Assembly: GCF_947499295.1 (NCBI RefSeq)
Contig: NZ_CANMNP010000008.1
Location: 62,001-126,000 of the forward strand
Direction of reading: 5' to 3'
DNA length: 64,000 bases
DNA from: an uncultured Roseibium sp.
GTDB lineage: Bacteria > Pseudomonadota > Alphaproteobacteria > Rhizobiales > Stappiaceae
The notes under the pieces were generated by a model. It did not search any database. It worked only from the letters and a program-made list of their open reading frames with translations, and was not told the DNA's origin. The number at the start of each line of letters is the position of its first letter. Position 1 is the stretch's first letter. This document shows, piece by piece, positions 27,117 to 34,836 of this stretch. The position numbers and the translations under genes are program-made.

Positions 27117-27737
27117 ATGACCCGTCGTCCCAGTCTTGCTTTTCTCAAGACAAAAGCTTTTAAGACGACGACGGCCGCACTGGTGTCGATCGGAACGGTT
27201 TTCACACCACCGTTTGACGGTCACGCGGCTTCGGCAAAGCCAATCAACTCAGCACACGACTTTACGTTCGAAATGGCATTCGGCGAGCCGCTTTCCTTGA
27301 AAGAATTTGCCGGAAAGACCGTTTTGATTGTCAACACGGCCACCGAGTGCGGGTTCAGCGGCCAACTCTCGGGCCTGCAAGAGCTTCACGAGCGCTATGA
27401 AGGTCAGGGACTTGTTGTGCTGGGTGTTCCGTCCAACGATTTCGGCGGTCAGGAACCGCGCACGAACGATGAAATCGCGACGCATTGCGAGGCTGAATAT
27501 GGCGCGACCTTCACAATGACTGCGAAAACGGCTGTGAAAGGTGAACATGCTCATCCCTTCTACCAATGGGCAGCCAAAGAGCTGGGCGTCACCGCGAGGC
27601 CTTACTGGAACTTCCACAAGTATCTGATTGATTCGAACGGCAAGCTGGTTGCCTGGTTTGCAACACCGACCGCGCCAACGTCAGGAAAACTGACCTCAGA
27701 AATTGAGCGCCTGTTGACCAGCGCGGCAAAAGGCTGA
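27117..27737 (+). CDS. Glutathione peroxidase (Cys-type), with export signal
   Basis: 206 residues from ATG 27117 with AAGGA upstream. The catalytic set of the family is present: Cys78 in NTATECGFSGQ, Gln112 in NDFGGQEPR, Trp164 in YWNFHKYLI. A cysteine replaces selenocysteine, as in most bacterial homologues. The first ~38 residues (TRRPSLAF, then a hydrophobic stretch to GHAASA) look like a signal peptide, so it probably acts in the periplasm, unlike the common cytoplasmic BtuE type. Such enzymes usually prefer thioredoxin as reductant. Confidence 0.9.
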   Translation: MTRRPSLAFLKTKAFKTTTAALVSIGTVFTPPFDGHAASAKPINSAHDFTFEMAFGEPLSLKEFAGKTVLIVNTATECGFSGQLSGLQELHERYEGQGLVVLGVPSNDFGGQEPRTNDEIATHCEAEYGATFTMTAKTAVKGEHAHPFYQWAAKELGVTARPYWNFHKYLIDSNGKLVAWFATPTAPTSGKLTSEIERLLTSAAKG

Positions 27738-27741
27738 CACC

Positions 27742-27758
27742 GGCGCACAGTTTGCGCC
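27742..27758 (+). terminator. Weak stem-loop after glutathione peroxidase gene
   Basis: GGCGCA-N5-TGCGCC directly after the stop codon, no U-tract. It could be a factor-dependent end or an mRNA 3' stabiliser. Confidence 0.35.
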
Positions 27759-27790
27759 ACATCAACGCCCCCTCACCGCCCCAAGCCTAG

Positions 27791-27826
27791 GTTTCTCCAA
27801 CAGAAAGTCCAAACCTTAGGAGAAAC
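27791..27826 (+). promoter_or_regulatory. Inverted repeat covering the RBS of the AhpD-like gene
   Basis: GTTTCTCC (27791-27798) pairs perfectly with GGAGAAAC (27819-27826) across a 20-nt loop. The 3' arm contains the AGGAG Shine-Dalgarno sequence, 4 nt before the ATG, so a hairpin would block initiation. Confidence 0.45.
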
Positions 27827-27829
27827 GAG

Positions 27830-28180
27830 ATGGCCGTATCCGATTGGGAAGCTTTTGTCGCGCAAACGGACGAGCGCATGGCGGCAGTTCGCAAAGGTGT
27901 GCCTGAGGTTGCCAAAGGATTTGGCGCACTTGCCAAGGCTGCCACCGCACCCGGCGCACTCGACGCAAAGACAAAAGAACTGATTGCGCTTGCCATCGGC
28001 ATTACTGCGCGCTGCGACGGCTGCCTGGCCTATCATGCCCGCGCGGCGGCTCGCCTTGGCGCAAGCCGCGACGAGATCCTCGAAGTCATTGGCGTGTCCG
28101 TCTATATGGGCGGCGGCCCCTCGATGATTTATGGAGCCGAAGCACTGGCGGCATTTGACGGCCTTGGCGAAGGCAGCTGA
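27830..28180 (+). CDS. Carboxymuconolactone decarboxylase family protein (AhpD-like)
   Basis: 116 residues, start after TAGGAG. TKELIALAIGITARCDGCLAYHARAAARLGASRDEI contains the CxxC (CDGC) and following His of AhpD-like alkylhydroperoxidases. The remainder fits the six-helix CMD fold. It is likely a peroxide-reducing or thiol-redox protein rather than an aromatic-pathway enzyme. It lies 92 bp after the glutathione peroxidase gene, a plausible antioxidant neighbourhood. Confidence 0.87.
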   Translation: MAVSDWEAFVAQTDERMAAVRKGVPEVAKGFGALAKAATAPGALDAKTKELIALAIGITARCDGCLAYHARAAARLGASRDEILEVIGVSVYMGGGPSMIYGAEALAAFDGLGEGS

Positions 28181-28261
28181 CGAACCGTATGCACTAGTGG
28201 TTTGGAGGTGCCCGGAACTGCGCACCGCCTTTATTCGAAAGCCCCCTAAGAGGCCACAGTT

Positions 28262-28576
28262 TCATTCACTCAGGATCGGTTCAAAGCCTTCAAACTGAGG
28301 ATGGCCGACATAAAGGCCCTTGTTGGTGCCGGCGTTTTTATGAGCTGCGCGAAAATGCTCCGACCTGGTCCAGTTGACGAAGTCCTCACGGCTGTTCCAG
28401 ACCGTATGAGTCGCGTAAAGCGTGGTGCCCATTTCTTCGTCCTCGGGCCCCTTCAACAAATGGAATTTCTGAAATCCGGGGACGTCATTCAGCCTTGAAT
28501 CCCGCTCACGCCAGACCGTTTCAAAAGCGTCTTCCTGACCGTTCTTGATAGCGAAACGGTTCATGGCGATGAACAT
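28262..28576 (-). CDS. Antibiotic biosynthesis monooxygenase domain protein, IsdG/HmuQ-like heme monooxygenase
   Basis: 104 residues, RBS GGAGAG. Aligned by eye to IsdG, it keeps the catalytic Asn6 (MNRF), Trp69 (VNWTRSE) and His79 (RAAHKN) in the block TVWNSREDFVNW. Proteins with this triad open heme non-canonically and release iron. It is a single gene behind an AT-rich upstream region. Membership of the ABM fold is firm; heme substrate is a good inference. Confidence 0.85.
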   Translation of the reverse strand: MFIAMNRFAIKNGQEDAFETVWRERDSRLNDVPGFQKFHLLKGPEDEEMGTTLYATHTVWNSREDFVNWTRSEHFRAAHKNAGTNKGLYVGHPQFEGFEPILSE

Positions 28577-28663
28577 ATTATCTCTCCGGGTTCGAATTTC
28601 GTGGTGCCGCTCGAATAATAAATATGACTCTAAAATTCAAGTTATTTGAGCGCGTGTTACCAC

Positions 28664-29494
28664 TCAAGATTCATATCTGACAAAAGCGAACCGGCGACTG
28701 TCCGGTGCCCAGGAGGGAACATTCAGCGTCCCTTGTCCGCCAAAAAGTCCGAGCAGTGTCTTGGGTGTTCCGCCCCCGGCTGGTAACAGACGCAGTTCCA
28801 CATCCTTGTTGGCCGGGTGGCCTGACGTTCCCGCTTCATAGGCGAGATAGACGACATGTTGGCCGTCGGGCGAAGGATGCGGAAACCAATTGACCCGTTC
28901 ATCTGCCGTCATTCGTTGAAGCTCCGATCCGTCCGGTCGCATGCGCCAAAGCTGTACATCGGTGTCTTTTTCACCGTTGAACCAGATCCAATTGCCATCC
29001 GGCGCATAATCCGGGCCATCGCAATGGTCGAAGTCTCTTGTCAGCTGCGTTTCTTCACCACCGGTGACCGAACATGTAAACACCTGGAAAGTGCCACGCG
29101 TTTGTTCGCGCTTGCCGACAAAAGCCAGGGTCCGGCCGTCGGGTGACCATCCATGCCAATACGAGGGCGTTTTCGATGTTACACGCACTGGCAGACCGCC
29201 ACCGACCGGAAGCGTATAGATGCAGCTTTCGGGCGTTCGGGATGCATCACTGATGACAAGCAATCGCCCGTCAGGCGACAAACCGTGATCGTTGTTGAGA
29301 GCCGTTGCAAATCCGGTATCGATTTCAATGAGTGAAGGCGCGCCAATTGGCAGTCGGTAGAGACGACCGTTCCCGTTCACCACCAGCGTGTCACCGTCGG
29401 GCAACCAGTTTGGTGCTTCCAGGTGGCGCTCAGCCTCAAGAATAATGGTTTCGCTGCCGGTCGCGATATCAATCGTTGCAACAATGCTCTTCAA
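28664..29494 (-). CDS. TolB-like beta-propeller protein (PD40 repeats)
   Basis: 276 residues from TTG 29494, 6 nt after GGGAG. Repeated WD40-like beta-propeller units are visible as LSPDGRLLVISD, WSPDGRTLAFVG, YAPDGNWIWFNG, PSPDGQHVVYLA and WAPDSRRFAFV. No signal peptide or TolB N-terminal domain is present, so it is cytoplasmic and not TolB proper. The gene starts 16 bp after the YjfC-like stop and likely ends that operon. Function unknown. Confidence 0.82.
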   Translation of the reverse strand: MKSIVATIDIATGSETIILEAERHLEAPNWLPDGDTLVVNGNGRLYRLPIGAPSLIEIDTGFATALNNDHGLSPDGRLLVISDASRTPESCIYTLPVGGGLPVRVTSKTPSYWHGWSPDGRTLAFVGKREQTRGTFQVFTCSVTGGEETQLTRDFDHCDGPDYAPDGNWIWFNGEKDTDVQLWRMRPDGSELQRMTADERVNWFPHPSPDGQHVVYLAYEAGTSGHPANKDVELRLLPAGGGTPKTLLGLFGGQGTLNVPSWAPDSRRFAFVRYES

Positions 29495-29510
29495 TACCCG
29501 CTCCCACGCG

Positions 29511-30677
29511 TCAGTTTTCCTGGATCACATGTGGCACAAAGCGCGAAAGATCCTGCGTGATCGGATGCCGGTCCTCACGGATACAAATGCCTGAAGCCTG
29601 ACCACCAACGATCCAGGAACCGATCATCGCATAGTCATCCCCGAACTTCGGAGGCTCCGTGTAAGCTTGGAGAATATGCCCCTCAGCGCCATAGGCTCCT
29701 GGTGTCGTCAACTCCTCATCGCCGAGCCCGCGCAGGGTAATGTTGGCACCCTCGCGGCTGAAAAACGGCTTGCGAACATACGGCTCCGCCAAAAACGCGT
29801 CATCTGCTTCTCCCTCGAAGAAGGACGGCAGCAAATTGGGATGCTCAGGGAACATTTCCCACAGGAGCGGCAAAATTGCCTTGTTTGAAAGTATCGCCTT
29901 CCACGGAGGTTCAATCAGTTGCACGGGAGCGCCTGGCAAATACGGTCCATAATCCTCACGGAACATGTCTTCGTAAGGATAAAGCTTGAACAGTGCATCG
30001 ATGACAAAAGCGTCGCTGTCTGCGAACCGTCCCTGCTCGTCAACACCGATTTCCTCAACCGCGACAAAATGCGGGATCAGACCTGCCTGCTTTGAACAGT
30101 CTTCCAGATAGCGAACCGTCGCACGGTCCTCGTCCTGGTCTTTCGAGGAGGCGAAATGAATATGGAATCCCGGCGCGAACATGGACGCGAACCGCTCAAT
30201 CAAACGGTCCTGCACCGAATTGAATTGATCGGTGTCTTCCGGCAGCACGCCTGCCTTGATCTGTTCTTCCAGCCACATCCATTGAAAGAAACCGGTCTCA
30301 TAAAGAGCCGTGGGGGTGTCCGCGTTGAACTCCAGCAGTTTTGCCGGACCCGTGCCGTTATAAAAGAAGTCGAAACGACCATAGAGCGAAGGCGTTTCGG
30401 CTTCCCAGGATTGTCGAATCCAGGACCGGTAGTCCTGCGGGATCGCGATCTTCTGTAGAAGCGCATCATCCCGAACGACCCGATCCACAAGCTCCAGGCA
30501 CATGCCATATAGCTCTTGCGAGGGATCCTCAATATCGTCCTCGATCTCCTTGAGCGAGAACGAATAGGCCCTGCTTTCATCCCAGTAAGGCGCGCCATAC
30601 ATGGTGTGAAAGCCGAAGCCGAGCTTCTCAGCCTCTTCTTTCCAACCGGGTCTTTCGGGAAGCTCTAACCGTTTCAT
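29511..30677 (-). CDS. Glutathionylspermidine synthase family protein (YjfC-like)
   Basis: 388 residues from ATG 30677, a start that lies inside the window of the YjfJ stop (30691) by only 13 bp. ATP-grasp-like glutathionylspermidine synthetase domain: LYGRFDFFYNGTGPAKLLEFNADTPTALYETG, then ANITLRG and YAMIGSWIVGGQASGICIRED near the end. It lacks the amidase half of E. coli Gss, as do YjfC and YgiC. Peptide-spermidine ligase activity is not proven for this subfamily. The context with YjfI and YjfJ homologues supports the YjfC assignment. Confidence 0.86.
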   Translation of the reverse strand: MKRLELPERPGWKEEAEKLGFGFHTMYGAPYWDESRAYSFSLKEIEDDIEDPSQELYGMCLELVDRVVRDDALLQKIAIPQDYRSWIRQSWEAETPSLYGRFDFFYNGTGPAKLLEFNADTPTALYETGFFQWMWLEEQIKAGVLPEDTDQFNSVQDRLIERFASMFAPGFHIHFASSKDQDEDRATVRYLEDCSKQAGLIPHFVAVEEIGVDEQGRFADSDAFVIDALFKLYPYEDMFREDYGPYLPGAPVQLIEPPWKAILSNKAILPLLWEMFPEHPNLLPSFFEGEADDAFLAEPYVRKPFFSREGANITLRGLGDEELTTPGAYGAEGHILQAYTEPPKFGDDYAMIGSWIVGGQASGICIREDRHPITQDLSRFVPHVIQEN

Positions 30678-30690
30678 TTCAGATGGCGGA

Positions 30691-31362
30691 TCAGAGTTTT
30701 TCCAGCAGCGCTTGAACATCATTGCGCTGAGGGTTTTCCAAGGCCTTGATCTTTGCTTCCAGGTCAGCGCCGCTTTCAAGCCGGGCTTCCTCGTCAGCTG
30801 CTTCCAGAATAGCCTGCTGCTCGGCCTGACGCTGCTCGAGCCTGGAAAGGCTGTCGACGGCGCTTGCCAGTTTCCCGTCAGAGGCAGTGGTATTCGTGGA
30901 CGCAGCTTTTTGCGCCTTGATCAGAGCTTCGTTTGCTTTGGCGCTTTCCATCTTGCGCTGAAGCGTCTCGATCTTGTTTTCTGACTGGCGGATGGTGCTG
31001 TCCATACGCTCTTCGGTGGACTTGTACTGATCAAACAGGGCCTGATCGGACTCGGCCTTGTCACGCAATTTCAGGATGCTTTCGATGATCTGAACCGCCA
31101 ACGGCTCGTCGCCTTGCGCCTTCGCGGTGCGCGCAGCTTCGGTGCGACGTTCAATCTCGGTCATCAATTCAGCGACCGATTTTTCCTTCAGTTTGCGGTT
31201 GGCCACCATGCGGGCCTTCTCGTCCTTGGCCGCAGAAATCGCCTGCTTGGCCTCGCGAACTTCCTGCTCCAGGATTGTCATCAGGTTCGCATCCTGAATG
31301 GATTCGGCCGCGTCATTGGCATGGCCCTTGAACGCAGTGATCAATTTGCCCCAAACACTCAT
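30691..31362 (-). CDS. PspA/IM30 family protein (YjfJ-like)
   Basis: 223 residues from ATG 31362. It starts MSVWGKLITAFKGHANDAAESIQDAN and is almost wholly alpha-helical coiled coil, typical of PspA/IM30/Vipp1 proteins that form membrane-repair rods (ESCRT-III superfamily). The C-terminal third has the Ala/Glu-rich LEAADEEARLES tract. It sits between the DUF2170 and YjfC-like genes, the same neighbours as E. coli yjfJ. Confidence 0.88.
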   Translation of the reverse strand: MSVWGKLITAFKGHANDAAESIQDANLMTILEQEVREAKQAISAAKDEKARMVANRKLKEKSVAELMTEIERRTEAARTAKAQGDEPLAVQIIESILKLRDKAESDQALFDQYKSTEERMDSTIRQSENKIETLQRKMESAKANEALIKAQKAASTNTTASDGKLASAVDSLSRLEQRQAEQQAILEAADEEARLESGADLEAKIKALENPQRNDVQALLEKL

Positions 31363-31393
31363 GTTCCAGATATCCTTGCTTGATGAAACGGCT

Positions 31394-31840
31394 TTAAATT
31401 GCAGCGCTGACCTTGGGGCCGACTTCGGCGGCGAGTTCAAGCGCACTGTTTGAAATCGTGCGCAGCTCCGTTTCGACGGAATCCAGCGTCGAGCGGACCG
31501 ACATGGCTCCGAACAGTTCATAGTATTCGCGACCGTCAACCACATCGATGGAGAGCGCGCATAGCGGCAGAAGCTTCTTGTGATTGCGCAGCATCATCGC
31601 CTCGAATGCGCCCGGATCGTCCTGTGCGTCGCGCGGCCAGAGCACCGTCGATGTCAGGATCTGGGTCTCTCCAAGGGTCAGGAAAAGTGTGATTTCGCCT
31701 GCGGAGCGGAGTTGAACCTCAAGAACGTCCGATTGTGCTTCGTTGATCTTGCAGCTGATCTCACCTTCTGCGAATGACTCCGACGCTTCGAGCGCGTCCT
31801 TGAGTTCCTGCAATGTCCAGGGGGTCTGCCGTGCGTTCAT
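31394..31840 (-). CDS. DUF2170 family protein (YjfI-like)
   Basis: 148 residues from ATG 31840, with GGAGG upstream; the frame extending to 32011 overlaps the divergent promoter and is rejected. The protein starts MNARQTPWTLQELKDALE and has LPLCALSIDVVDGREYYELFGAMS, matching the DUF2170/YjfI family. It leads the leftward half of the yjf-like cluster, 31 bp before the PspA gene. Role unknown; a PspA partner is a reasonable guess. Confidence 0.82.
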   Translation of the reverse strand: MNARQTPWTLQELKDALEASESFAEGEISCKINEAQSDVLEVQLRSAGEITLFLTLGETQILTSTVLWPRDAQDDPGAFEAMMLRNHKKLLPLCALSIDVVDGREYYELFGAMSVRSTLDSVETELRTISNSALELAAEVGPKVSAAI

Positions 31841-31940
31841 CCAATCGCCTCCAGATTTTTCACCGGGTCCACTCCCAGCATCGAACAAGTAGAAGTGAAA
31901 CCAGACCGTTTCAAGCGGTTTTTCAGATTGGCCTGCGCGT

Positions 31941-31971
31941 TTGACAACCAGCGTCCCTCTCGTCACATTAT
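31941..31971 (+). promoter_or_regulatory. Candidate promoter for K+ channel operon
   Basis: TTGACA at 31941-31946 and CATTAT at 31966-31971, spacer 19 bp (long), about 35 bp before the channel start. The divergent DUF2170 promoter must lie in the same 164-bp gap. Confidence 0.35.
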
Positions 31972-32004
31972 GGGCCAAACACAAGCGGGGGCAATTAGCG
32001 CGCT

Positions 32005-33060
32005 GTGCCACTACTGCAACTCGTCATATCACGACTTTATCAGCATATACTGGAGCTCAAGCTCTGGCTGCTGTCGACACTGATTTGCGGATATCTGCTG
32101 ATCTCCTGGCTCCTGTTTTTCCTAGCAGGCGAAGCGGGACTGACCAGCAATCCACTGACTTTTATCTATTTCGCCGCCACGACCGCTTCGACAGTCGGGT
32201 ATGGTGACCTTTCACCGGAGACCGGAGCGGGACGCATGGTTGCCGCCTTCTGGTTTTTTCCGGGGGCCCTTTTGATATTCTCTGCAGTTCTCGGCCGGCT
32301 GACAGGCATGCTTGTGGAAGGAGTGAGGCGTATGGCTGACGGAAACGGTAACTACGAACGTATTCAGAACGCCACCGTCATCGTTGGTTATCACCGGGAC
32401 AAGACCCCCCTCATGGTGGAGAACCTGGTCGCGGGCCAGGATGGCGACGAAAAGATCATCATTCTTGCAAGCGAAAAGAACGTCGAAGTGCCGGAGGGCG
32501 TCCGCTTTGTCAGAGCGGAACGTCTGGATGCGCTTCAATCATTGCGCCGCGCTGCCATTACCGGATCGCAGAAGGTGCTGGTCTATGCGGCGACGGACGC
32601 GGAAACGTTCAACACCTGTCTGGCCATTCGCGAGCTGAACGAAGTCGTTCATATCGCGGCTTATTTCGAAGACAGGGACACAGCAAAACGGGCGGGCAAG
32701 CTGGCCAATATCGAACCAGTGGTCTCCAATGCCTGCGAAGCTCTGGTGCGCGCAGCGCAAGACCCTGGTGCCGGCGAAATTCTGATGGCCCTGTCGACTG
32801 CTGGCCTCGGCGCGACGATTTATTCAGCCATTGTCGAAGCGGACAACCCGATGGCAACCAGGATCCTGGAAAAGGCTCTCGCGGGATCAGAAGGAACCCT
32901 GATTGCGATCTCTCAACCCGAGGACAAAAACTTCGTATTCCGGCCCTTCCCGGATAGCCTGAAGTCCGGTGGATCGGTCTACTACCTTGCCAACAAACGG
33001 CTCAGCGCAAGTGAAATCAGTGCCGGGCTGGAGGGAACCGATGTTCGGATCACTGTTTAA
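32005..33060 (+). CDS. Two-TM potassium channel family protein with RCK-like domain
   Basis: 351 residues from GTG 32005. TM1 is about residues 22-42, the pore loop carries the K+ selectivity filter TVGYGD (63-68), and TM2 lies about 78-98. A cytoplasmic Rossmann-like part begins NATVIVGYHRDKTPLMVENL, but the glycine-rich GxGxxG of NAD-binding RCK domains is degenerate (GYHRDK). The DUF2491 gene overlaps its 3' end by 20 bp. E. coli yjf has no channel gene, so its presence here is notable. Confidence 0.87.
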   Translation: MPLLQLVISRLYQHILELKLWLLSTLICGYLLISWLLFFLAGEAGLTSNPLTFIYFAATTASTVGYGDLSPETGAGRMVAAFWFFPGALLIFSAVLGRLTGMLVEGVRRMADGNGNYERIQNATVIVGYHRDKTPLMVENLVAGQDGDEKIIILASEKNVEVPEGVRFVRAERLDALQSLRRAAITGSQKVLVYAATDAETFNTCLAIRELNEVVHIAAYFEDRDTAKRAGKLANIEPVVSNACEALVRAAQDPGAGEILMALSTAGLGATIYSAIVEADNPMATRILEKALAGSEGTLIAISQPEDKNFVFRPFPDSLKSGGSVYYLANKRLSASEISAGLEGTDVRITV

Positions 33061-33685
33061 GCGCAACAAAGAATGGCAGCCTCCCGAAGTGCTCGGACTG
33101 ACAGTCGGGCGCGGCATTACATTCGACCCGATTGCGCTCCGCCTGCTGCCGGAAGACAGCCTGATCGAACGACCAGATTCAACGCTCATGATCACCGCAC
33201 AGGGCCATTGCGACCTTGGCGAACAGTCACACATGCACCGCTTTTATCCTGATGACGATCGGTTCCTGATCCAGTTTCAGGGAGGTGACGGCCAAAGCGA
33301 CGAGCGGGTCGATGAAATAATGCTCTGGTACTTTTATGATGTGCAATATCCTTCAGGCGATCAGGAATGGAACCGCCTGAAACAGGCTATTCGCCAGAAC
33401 AGTTACACATTGGAGGGCGAAAACGGCAATCATCGGTACGAGCGCGCCTGGTTCGACACTTCGACCGGCCCGGAAGACCCGATGACCTATTGGGAGGAAG
33501 TCTGCGACGACCGATCTGGCAGCGGTCGCAGGCGCATCTTCCAAACTGCAATGTTATATGCACGCGGCTTGAAAGACGGCCGCGACGAAATGCTTCTTAT
33601 CAATATGGAGGAGCCGGACAATGCGGAACGCAGTATTGCGTTCATGATCGGCTTTCCCCTCGAACGGCATAATTTTTCAGTTTAA
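33041..33685 (+). CDS. DUF2491 family protein (YjfK-like)
   Basis: 214 residues from ATG 33041 with GAGGGA just upstream, overlapping the channel gene by 20 bp, which implies translational coupling. It starts MFGSLFKRNKEWQPPEVLGLTVGRGITFDPIALRLLP and contains HRFYPDDDRFLIQFQGGDG, as in YjfK/DUF2491. Soluble, unknown function. Second gene of the rightward half of the yjf-like cluster. Confidence 0.85.
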   Translation: MFGSLFKRNKEWQPPEVLGLTVGRGITFDPIALRLLPEDSLIERPDSTLMITAQGHCDLGEQSHMHRFYPDDDRFLIQFQGGDGQSDERVDEIMLWYFYDVQYPSGDQEWNRLKQAIRQNSYTLEGENGNHRYERAWFDTSTGPEDPMTYWEEVCDDRSGSGRRRIFQTAMLYARGLKDGRDEMLLINMEEPDNAERSIAFMIGFPLERHNFSV

Positions 33686-33713
33686 TTCACTTCTGACTTC
33701 AGTGGAGACCAAA

Positions 33714-34124
33714 ATGGCCGACCTTCAGGCGTCCCTCGCAGGCATTCTTCCCTTTATCGCCTATTTCGCCGCAGCAATCGCAATGCTGTTGATTTTCATG
33801 AAAATCTACACCGCCATGACACCGCATGACGAAATGGCCCTGATCAAGGAAAACAACGTTTCGGCATCGGTCGTCTTCAGCGCGGCATTTGTCGGTTTCT
33901 CGTTGCCGCTCGCCAGCGCTGCGGCGAACTCGCTGAACATTGTCGATTTCATCATCTGGGGCATTATTGCGTGTATCGCACAGCTCGTCGTCTATCAGAT
34001 TTTCCGGCGCTTCTATCCAAAGATCACCGACCGCATTGAACGAGGTGAAATTGCAATCAGCATTAAGCTCGCTGCCATTTCGATCACTGTCGGCCTCCTG
34101 AACGCAGCCTGCATCACCTACTGA
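33714..34124 (+). CDS. DUF350 family membrane protein (YjfL-like)
   Basis: 136 residues from ATG 33714, after GGAG; a GTG at 33702 would overlap that RBS. Four membrane segments, with MTPHDEMALIKENNVSASVVFSAAFVGFSLPLASA, the hallmark DUF350 region, and a conserved DFIIWGIIACIAQL helix. YjfL homologue, 28 bp after DUF2491. Function unknown; the PspA-type gene in the cluster suggests a membrane-stress role. Confidence 0.86.
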   Translation: MADLQASLAGILPFIAYFAAAIAMLLIFMKIYTAMTPHDEMALIKENNVSASVVFSAAFVGFSLPLASAAANSLNIVDFIIWGIIACIAQLVVYQIFRRFYPKITDRIERGEIAISIKLAAISITVGLLNAACITY

Positions 34125-34197
34125 CAATCCTGGACGAACGTATCCGCGACAATTGTCCAAATTGCATCAGACCGATTTGACGGTCGGGAGAAAACTC

Positions 34198-34770
34198 ATG
34201 AAACGCTCCAAGTCGATCAAGCTGGTGGTCATGGCAACGACATCAGTAACTCTTGCCAGCTGCTCCGATGAACCGGATCTTGAAGGCCGCGTCTACAAGA
34301 CCGAGGAAGAGTGCGTCACCGACAGCTTTGTTCCAGATGAAGTCTGCACCCAGGTCATTTCGGCCGGCAAGCAAATCCACCAGACCTCGGGACCACGCTA
34401 CAACACGGTCAACCTGTGCGACGAACAGCACGGCAACAATTCCTGCCTTTATGAATCGGCGAGCGGCAGCGATTTTTATTCGCCGCAACCTTCCGGCTAT
34501 TTCGTAACCGGAGCTCTTGCCGGCCTGACAGGCGCTGTTGCCAGTCAGGCTCTCATGAACAATGTGCGGCCCGTCTATCCGGAGCGTGGCAGCAGGCGCT
34601 ATTACACATCCGGCGGATACTATGTCGGCAGTTACGGCGGCGGCAGCTGGCGTACATATAACGATGCCGTCAAGACACCGCCCAAGGCCGCAAGAGTTCA
34701 GACAAGAACTTCGGTGGCTTCGCGTGGCGGTTTCGGCAGCCGGTCCAGTTCCGGCTCCAGAGGCGGATAG
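34198..34770 (+). CDS. DUF1190 family lipoprotein (YjfM-like)
   Basis: 190 residues from ATG 34198, after GGGAG. The signal peptide ends in a lipobox TLASC, giving a lipid-anchored Cys near residue 22. VYKTEEECVTDSFVPDEVCTQV and YESASGSDFYSPQPSGYF are typical of DUF1190 (UPF0441/YjfM). The C-terminal ~50 residues are Gly/Ser/Tyr/Arg-rich and low complexity. Last gene of the rightward half of the cluster, 73 bp after DUF350. Confidence 0.85.
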   Translation: MKRSKSIKLVVMATTSVTLASCSDEPDLEGRVYKTEEECVTDSFVPDEVCTQVISAGKQIHQTSGPRYNTVNLCDEQHGNNSCLYESASGSDFYSPQPSGYFVTGALAGLTGAVASQALMNNVRPVYPERGSRRYYTSGGYYVGSYGGGSWRTYNDAVKTPPKAARVQTRTSVASRGGFGSRSSSGSRGG

Positions 34771-34813
34771 TTCATTCCCGCATCTTGAGACAAGGGGTTG
34801 GATTGATGTCCGC

Positions 34814-34829
34814 CCGGCCACGAGGCCGG
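34814..34829. terminator. Stem-loop between convergent YjfM and PhoD-like genes
   Basis: CCGGCC-N4-GGCCGG in the 66-bp gap between convergent stops; no T-tract on either side, so at best a weak bidirectional terminator. Confidence 0.4.
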
Positions 34830-34836
34830 TGCGAGT

